From the NCBI GenBank assembly GCA_021432635.1, contig MU270035.1, positions 1,001,829 through 1,065,828 of the forward strand: a stretch of DNA of 64,000 nucleotides, written 5' to 3'. Under the pieces are notes generated by a model. The model made no database searches. It was given only the letters and a program-made list of their open reading frames with translations, and was not told the DNA's origin. The position numbers and the translations under genes are program-made. The DNA is from Thozetella sp. PMI_491 (taxonomy: Eukaryota; Ascomycota; Sordariomycetes; Chaetosphaeriales; Chaetosphaeriaceae). Numbering within the stretch: position 1 is the stretch's first letter; every line of letters starts with the position of its first letter. This document shows, piece by piece, positions 57,297-64,000 of this stretch.

Positions 57297-60200
57297 ATAT
57301 ACCCTTAAATTCGTACCTATATAGGCATGGTACATAAATCCAGTGGTGATCCGCACTATATGCCTACGTACTAGGGACCTGGGGCAGGCCTGGCCGGACG
57401 CGTGCACTTGCTGTTCCCTGTCCAACTCCGTACCTGTACGGCTAGATTTAAAAAGTTCAACTCGGCAAGGTGCGCAACTTGCCGCCGGCGCCATCCTCCG
57501 TCGATCGTCGGATCTTACATTGGCCGTACGGCGTTTGGCGGCCGAGAGACCCTATTCATGCATGCTACAGCCCATGTCTAGTGCCCAGTTCTAGTGCCCA
57601 GTTCGAATTAGTTCTGATATCCCCGGCAGCGTTAACCTGCACGCGGACGCAGGACCAGCGCGAAGGAGTGTGCCATGTGCTACTACGTTTCCCCCGAGAC
57701 GGTTCCTGGAAGGGCCTTAGGTAGTCCGGTTCTTTTCCTCTCACGCCTGTCCGTCGAATGCGTTCTCTCTCTTCTAGTTTCTCCGCCCCTCCCGGAGCGG
57801 GAGTCCGTCTTGTTGTAGACTATATGCAGGTTTGTTTGCTAAGGACCAATCCGCCCAGGTCCAGGGGTGCCAGGCAGAACCTAGAGGGCGCTAGCGTTGA
57901 CAAAGAGAGGCCCTGGCAGCGGTGATCCAGCGCAGTGGGTGTTCGTTTGCAAGGGCTTTAGCGATCCTACTCGCTTAGCGGCCTAGGAAGGCCGGCCTAG
58001 TGCTTCTTTTCATGCCTGCTCTGTACCTTACTCATCCTGTGCCATAATTTACGGTATATACAGCACGAAGCACGTACAATACAAGTATCCATACCTAACC
58101 GACAGCACAAGTACCGTCCCGACGACTAACCACGTAGAGACGTAGTAATAGCAGCAGCACACTGTGGAGGCTTGAGGTGCTCTGTGTACATCCTCGCTCC
58201 ACACCCGGCTAGCACAGAAGTACATAGTATGTAGGGAATGGCAAGGACCGGCGTGTTTGTGCTAATTGACCACACGCTTCGGTTTTCGCATTCTTGCATG
58301 TCGCTCACGGGTCTGAGGAGCAGGCCCTGCTGCTAGCTCGGCGGGATCTAGCGTCGTCCCCCCGTGGCGGGCATCCGCATCCCATTGCAATGCTTTCCAA
58401 GAAAGGATCGGCCAGGCAGTGTCCTAGTGGGTATTCTGCCCGGGTCCTGGGTAATTATTATATACATATGTAGGAGTATTATGTATGGCCTTGGTACGGT
58501 CTACCTATTCAGTGAACCCCCCCCCCCTTTTCCCCACCGAGGAACACGGCCCAACCGCGAAGTCTCGAGGAGATCTCAGTGTCCTTGGCTACTGCCCCTC
58601 CCTTCTTCCCCTTTTCGACTCCAGGCTGCTACCAACCTTTCCCCTCATACCCGTCTCCAGCTCCCTGCTTTGTATTGCAGTGGCCTGACACTCGCATAGG
58701 CAGGCAGCCAGGGATCCTAGACTGATTATTTGATAGTACCTAATTGCGAACACGACCGCTTAGTATGACACGGGTTGAATATGGCGGTCGTCCTGTCGGA
58801 TCCAAGTTCGGCATCAGCGTAAGCCTCCTCCACGGGGGACCCCCCCCTGCGCCCCCGGTTTCCGATTGTTAGCTGCACCGATAGAAGTCCACCGCAGGCG
58901 GTTGCATCCGTCTTGCTTTGACGGGCCGACGCCGGCTTGAGGCGTGGTCGGGTCTCGGTTCTCGGCACCGGGGACGATTGAGGCAACCGAGAGGCACCGG
59001 ATCTCCACTCTGTAGGAAGCCGTCCACAGCATGTGGGGGGATACGGCCATGATGCGCTGCTGTCCTTGGCGATTGAAATGCGTCCCGAAGAGGCGTCAGG
59101 TGTGCTGCTGATCATCGTCACGCCCTGAGCATCAGGGCAATGTAGCGCTTCCCCTCGAATGCTCTGTAGAACAGGCTGAACTTATTATGTGAATTAACTC
59201 CACTATGACACCAAATGCCATTGCCTCCCCTCACTGTGGGCGAGCCTCTCCGGTCCCCTACCTCCTGACACTTTCGTTGGGCATATGCGGCTAGCTCGGA
59301 GGTCTATTCATATTACATCGACCGACACCCATGACGATAGTGCCTGCGTACGCGGACCGAGTAAAGCTCCAATCGTTAGCTGGATAAGCCGACTTTGGGC
59401 TTTGTCGTTGAGATGGCATGGCCATTCCGCCGGAGCAGTTATCGCGCGGATCACACTGGGATCGACCAGTCTCACGACTAATACATGCAGCGCAGTCCCA
59501 TTGGGACGGCACGAACCCCCCTCCGTGTGCCACGTACTAATGCAACGCAAGCGCAGATCACCAGGGACGCGGCGGGCCAGGAAGTGTGAGCAGTGGCTAA
59601 CCTAAGGACCTCAGTTGCACTGGCGAGAAAGACTTCCAGCGCCAACTCTAGCCTAAGGGGATGTAGACAATACTGCCGCTTTTCGACAGTGCGGTACCCC
59701 AACACCACCCCTGGAGACTGTCTTCCAATGCCGTGGCACTAGCCCTCTATGCGCCGCCGCCTGTGAGTTCTCATCACCTGCTAGCTAACAGAACTTCGCA
59801 GGGCGAGGAGGTTCGCAAGATTGTTGTAGTCTTCACGGCATAGGATCTGGCCGAGGCAGGGCTTGGTCGAGGCCACATACATACACTGGCTGCCAGCGGG
59901 ATGATATCAACGGGCGCTTAAAACGAAGCTGCGATAGAAAATGGGCGGAGGCCATACGTAGTAGTTAAACTTGGGGTTGCCCCTTCGCGCTGGAGCGAGG
60001 CTGTGAACTCCTAGCCTAGGGTGTGCGCGCCACGCAAAGTAGGTATACTATCCATAACACCGGCCAAGCAAAACAACCATTCCGAAAGACGGGAACGGCC
60101 ATGACTGGTTCTATCGCCTGACATGCGGTTCGCCCAAGAGGATCCAATAAATCTCATGGCGTTAACCATGTCTCTCGTTCCTGTACCCATAACGGCTCTC

Positions 60201-60606
60201 CGACGCTAGCTGGAAGCAAGCGGGCCAAGATGGCCCTATCCAGAGAGAGTGACTGACGCACCCCTCCACACATGGCTTTCATATCCAAAAAATAAAGTGG
60301 CGGGGCTAGGAAGGGCACACGCCGCAGTACACAGGGTGGCGGTCAAGTGTTAAGACCATTCAAACAAGCCGTGTGTCTCACGCGCAGCCGGGGATTAAAC
60401 TGTATTCGTCTAGGCGATGGTGGTGGACAGGTTGGCGCCCGTAAGTCTGAGGTGCTGCCTTTTTGGAACAGCGCCTAGACAACAAGGTATGGGACATCTA
60501 AAGGAAACCGAGGTGCGCCGAGCATCATTCGGCCACGTGCCTTTCAAACAACTCAAGACATACCCGTTGAAAGTCGCCCATTGCACCCGATTCCTTATGG
60601 AGAGGA

Positions 60607-62224
60607 TTATGGCGCATTTTTGGCCATAATCCAGAAATTATCCACTTTCGCGCGAGCTAATGCCTCTCGAGCTTCCGAATCCGTCTCGCATACTGTACAA
60701 GAGCATTAGACACCCCTAGGCTTAGGAAAGAACCGAGAAGGGAGCAGTCTTCTGAACGTACCTTTACTTGACCACTTGCGGAATGCTCGTGCCTTAGTCT
60801 CGCCTTCGAAGAGGAGTTGAGCGTAGTTGTGTGACAAATCACGCAGATTACCGTTCTCATCCGAAGCGTCCAGCCACTGCCGTACAGTACCTTGGTTGCC
60901 ATCCCGTGGCCGAGATGGCACGTTCTCAGTCCAGTCGATTCGGTTAAGGATGAGCTGGGAGCGAGCCAGTTAGTATCTAGCTTGAGAAAAAGTGTAATCC
61001 CAATGGCAACAGGGGGGTCGAAGGTTGTAGAGGCGCGGGACAGTGGCGGGCTCAAACCTTTTTGTACTTGTTGATCGAATATTCCCCCCCTTCGACAACG
61101 AGCAGGCTGAATTTGGGATGCACTATGCAGACTCCTGTCAATGCCAGCTGCTCGGCATTGATACTGATCTTGTATCTATGCTGTCCATTGGCGAGGTTCC
61201 CAATTTTAAAGACGAGAAGATGGATTCCCTTGGCTGCGTCTTTCTCCTGGTTCGCCGCAAGCTTATCGTGCCGTTGCTCCTTAGTCAATTTCCGCTCTTC
61301 GTTGGCATCAAGATGTTTATGGTAGCGTTCCTCGATCTCCCTGTTCACACGTGCCTCCACAGCCGTTGGGTCTTTCACGGCTTCCTCGCCAAGCACTCGC
61401 ATCAAGTTGGACTTTTTTACTTTGGGCGCAGGGGCTGGCTCTAGCCCCAATCTCTGCTTGGCTTGGTGCTCCTTCATCTCTGCCATTCGGCGCTGCCGCC
61501 GAAGCTTCTTCTGTTCCTTGGGGGTGAGGTACATGGGCTTGGGGGCGGGTGCGAGGGCATCTTGCGGTGGCTCGATGAGGACGGGATGTTGGACGAGCTC
61601 AGTGATGATGCTATCGGGAGTATCGATCTTCAAGGTTGCGACGTCATCGAGGGTATCGTAGTTCTTCCCGCAGATCCCCTCGTCCCACCACTCAACATCT
61701 GGCGGCGGTTCCACAGCGAACGCCTTCTCTGCATCTAGGTCCTCGTCTATGCCTGCCCTCCTCGTCTGATCTGCGATGCGCTTCTTCATGACCTCCAGTG
61801 CAGCTTGACGACGCAGTGCGTTTGCCTGCTGGATATACACGCCTTTTTGGTTGAAGACCAGCGGCCGCGATGCCCTAGCTTTACCAGTCGGTCCAACGGC
61901 ACTGTTCTCGAGATATGGGTTGCCTCGGCCATCGGCACCGGATGGCTTCTTCTTGAATGATGATTTGTTCGCGCCAGGTGCAGACCGTACGTTCACGATC
62001 GAGTCGGCTGACGTATTGCCCGATGGCTTCGCGTCGCCCAGGTCCTGCAGCATGGGATGTATGCCCACGTTGAGGCCGCCTTTCGCCGCCTTGCTACCGC
62101 CTATGGCAGCAGCGACTCGTGCCTTGAGGGCGGCGACCTTATCGGCTGCGGACTCCGGCTTCTGCACCCTGGATGACGGATCATGGCGGGGGCCGAACCC
62201 ACTGGACTGGGGCCTTCGGTCCAT
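60607..62224 (-). CDS. prp3: U4/U6 snRNP splicing factor Prp3
   Basis: Component of the U4/U6-U5 tri-snRNP, binding U4/U6 RNA before spliceosome activation. Exons 62224-61058, 60954-60762 and 60692-60607 give 481 aa. The protein starts MDRRPQSSGFGP and has an early helical segment KVAALKARVAAAIGG. The PRP3 domain covers roughly 170-330: DVEWWDEGI, then LVQHPVLIEPP, then LTPKEQKKLRRQRRMAEMKEHQAKQRLGLEP. Basic helices ARVNREIEERYHKHLDANEERKLTKEQRHDKL follow. The C-terminal DUF1115-type domain begins at GIHLLVFKIGNLANGQHRYKI and continues across intron 1 at NKYKK/LILNRIDW. The last exon gives VCETDSEAREALARAKVDNFW, typical of Prp3 ends. Without the last splice the frame would stop early with an atypical tail. 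The gene is divergent from rpa190. Confidence 0.94.
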
Positions 62225-62774
62225 TCTGAAGCGCCTAGCCTCGTGGGGAGAGCACGCGGTCCAGGAGAGCGTTGAGCAGCGGGCGCGTGTTACTCTATGG
62301 GAGAAAGCCCAGAACAGGTTTGAGACGTACAGGTGGTATAGGAGCTAAACTAGACGTCGGAGAGGCGATTCGGTCGAACGGGGGTGACAGGTCGGAGTTG
62401 GATGACGGGGGTGGCAGGTCAGAGTTGAATGACAGCGCTGCCGGAGTGGTTGCGATCGCGTCACTCTTTTCCTGCCAGCCTGAGAGCTCACGGGTGCGAA
62501 TCTGCATGGCCGGCCCCACATGAGGTGTGTGGGTTCATTATTTCGCCGAGTCTCACCGCCAAAAAATTCGAGGAGCTCTAGGTACGATCTTCGTCTTCCC
62601 CTCGGCCCCCCCTCCACCCAAACACCTCTCACTGACCTCGCACTACTCCTTAACTTTCTCCTCCCTAGACTAGAGCCTCCATCCGCTCGCCGCTGGCCGT
62701 GCCGCTGAAGTCGCCGCCAGGCGAGGTTGGAACGTGGATCTAAGGCAGAACCTCTAACCAGAGCAGAAGGGACC
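62225..62774. promoter_or_regulatory. Divergent promoter of prp3 and rpa190
   Basis: 550 bases separate the two start codons. A 27-bp imperfect direct repeat lies at 62380-62433. The right half, next to rpa190, has C/T-rich runs on the plus strand (62590-62690). No other gene fits here. Confidence 0.65.
62380..62433. repeat. 27-bp direct repeat, two copies
   Basis: Copies 62380-62406 and 62407-62433 adjoin exactly and differ at three positions. Each starts with GGGGGTG and ends with ATGAC. The repeat lies inside the short promoter shared by prp3 and rpa190, so it may bear on transcription factor spacing or be a recent duplication. Confidence 0.85.
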
Positions 62775-64000
62775 ATGAATATATCAGCGCCGGTGCCCTC
62801 GCAGCTCGAGGGCGTCGACTTCACTTTTCTCTCGGCCGATGAGATACACGCCATTTCGGCCAAAAAAATCGAAAATGACACTACATACACCCCTCTCATG
62901 CATCCTACCCCAGGAGGTCTTTACGATACTGCTCTGGGGGCTATGAACGATTTTCCGTAAGGAACTCACGCAGACGAAGCCCCAAGGATGGAGCCGCTGG
63001 CTGACATTGATCACAGCTGCACAACCTGCAATCTTGGCCGGCTAGCATGCCCCGGCCACCCAGGCCACATTGACCTTCCCGTCCCCGTATACCACCCGGT
63101 GTTCATAGACCAGACGTACCGTCTGCTGCGGGCGCAGTGCGTTTACTGTCATGGGTTTCGTCTTCCCCGCAAGGAACTGCATCGCTTCACTTGCATGCTC
63201 CGCCTACTTCAGTTCGGCCTACTCGACGAGGCACAAGAGATTGACTCAATTGGCCAAGGGGAGCTGGAGCGCGACGACCAGGATTCCGACAGCGGGACGG
63301 ATGCTGAGGGCGCCACCTTCGCGGATCCCACCATGCGAAAGCGAGATTCATTCGTCCGCAAAGCTTTACAACGACGTCTGCGCAACATTAGCCTCGACAT
63401 GATTAGACGGGATAAGCACGAGGGAGCGTTGGAGCTCCGCAGGGAGCTTATCAAGGAGCTGATGGCATCAATTGTGAAGGACAAGACCTGTCGATCGTGC
63501 GCCGGCATATCCCCCGTCTACCGGAAAGACCGCTCTGTGAAAATCTTTGAGAGAGAACTTACCGCCAAGGAAAAGACAAAAATGGCCCAAGCAGGCAAGA
63601 AGAAAACAGACGTCCTCCTAGCTACGCAACGACGCTCCAAACAGCGCGCCGAGCTTGCATCAGATGAAGCCATTGCGGACCTGGACCTGTCGTCAGAGGA
63701 ACAGGGCGACAGCGGTGGAGACGGCGATGACACCAGTGAGGAATTGGACCAGAACGGCGACGTGGTCATGGCAGATGCTGTGACATCGAAAACATCGAAC
63801 TCCAAATCACACCCAGCGCCAAAGAGGGACCGGTACTTGAATGCCAAAGAGGTCCTAGAGCGGCTCAATTTGCTCTTTGAGAAGGAGCAAGACCTACTAG
63901 GGCTTTTGTATCGGTCTACCCCTCCTCACAAGAACCTGAAGCCGTTGACTGCCGACATGTTCTTTCTACAGACTCTTCTCGTACCACCAAACCGATACCG
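62775..64000 (+). CDS. rpa190: RNA polymerase I largest subunit Rpa190 (5' part)
   Basis: Largest catalytic subunit of RNA polymerase I, which transcribes rRNA genes in the nucleolus. Only the N-terminal part is in the window: exon 1 at 62775-62956 and exon 2 from 63017 to the edge, about 388 residues of some 1,700 expected. The 60-nt intron splits a Pro codon and restores FPCTTCNLG. The clamp zinc site is Cys62, Cys65, Cys72 and His75 (CTTC, then CPGH), followed by PGHIDLPVPVYHPVF. A second cysteine set is Cys102/Cys105 (CVYC) and Cys219/Cys222 (CRSC), which in Rpa190 forms another zinc site. An acidic stretch (EEQGDSGGDGDD) lies near 300, an insertion typical of this subunit rather than of Rpb1 or Rpc1. 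The start MNISAPVPSQLEGVDF fits. The frame remains open at base 64000. Confidence 0.94.

Larger units (their letters stand above)
52531..60606. other. 8 kb block without supportable genes
   Basis: No ORF or RNA gene could be supported. The block holds an A9-G16 run at 53132-53156, a perfect 16-bp palindrome at 54761-54776, a C13 run at 57106-57118 and a G13 run at 57284-57296. TACCTACC/GGTACC words occur near 56070, 58095 and 58735. It includes the 3' region of the zinc-finger gene and of prp3. Confidence 0.55.

Noticed and set aside
60706..60760. prp3 ending with GTFRRLLPSRFFPKPRGV
   Set aside because: This is intron sequence read through. Splicing GTACGT to TACAG gives VCETDSEAREALARAKVDNFW, which matches Prp3 proteins.

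Overview
The window looks like a stretch of chromosome from a filamentous ascomycete, most likely a Sordariomycete. The basis is the gene families present, short introns (mostly 50-130 nt) with GTRNGT-type donors and CTAAC/CTAAT-like branch sites, moderately GC-rich coding sequence, and long intergenic stretches with TACCTACC/GGTAGGTA words. There is no bacterial operon structure, rRNA, tRNA or CRISPR, and no clear transposon.

I can support eleven protein genes, the last running off the right edge. From left to right they are: Ysh1/CPSF73 (minus) divergent from the TFIID subunit Taf4 (plus); the autophagy PROPPIN Atg18 (minus), convergent with Taf4; the dual-specificity phosphatase Pps1 (minus); an NRAMP-family metal transporter (minus) divergent from a YrbG-like CaCA cation exchanger (plus); a DDHD-domain lipase (plus), convergent with the TFIIH helicase Rad3/XPD (minus); a C2H2 zinc-finger transcription factor (plus); the splicing factor Prp3 (minus), divergent from the RNA polymerase I largest subunit Rpa190 (plus, partial). 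Splice sites were worked out by hand. All reading frames close, and family motifs continue across the junctions.

Three long blocks hold no gene I can support: 1-12497, about 9.6 kb between Rad3 and the zinc-finger gene, and about 8 kb between the zinc-finger gene and Prp3. They contain homopolymer runs, microsatellites, small palindromes and random-looking short ORFs. Relics of transposons or non-coding transcripts could be there, but the sequence alone does not show them.

Five of the eleven genes belong to core transcription or RNA processing (Ysh1, Taf4, Rad3, Prp3, Rpa190), and four of these form two divergent pairs with short shared promoters. The most interesting details are non-canonical metal-site residues in the NRAMP protein, an altered first alpha repeat in the CaCA exchanger, a degenerate second phosphatase signature in Pps1, a 10-nt microexon in Rad3, and a 3'-terminal intron in Atg18 whose retention leaves a long open frame. 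I did not find a convincing new multi-gene system.
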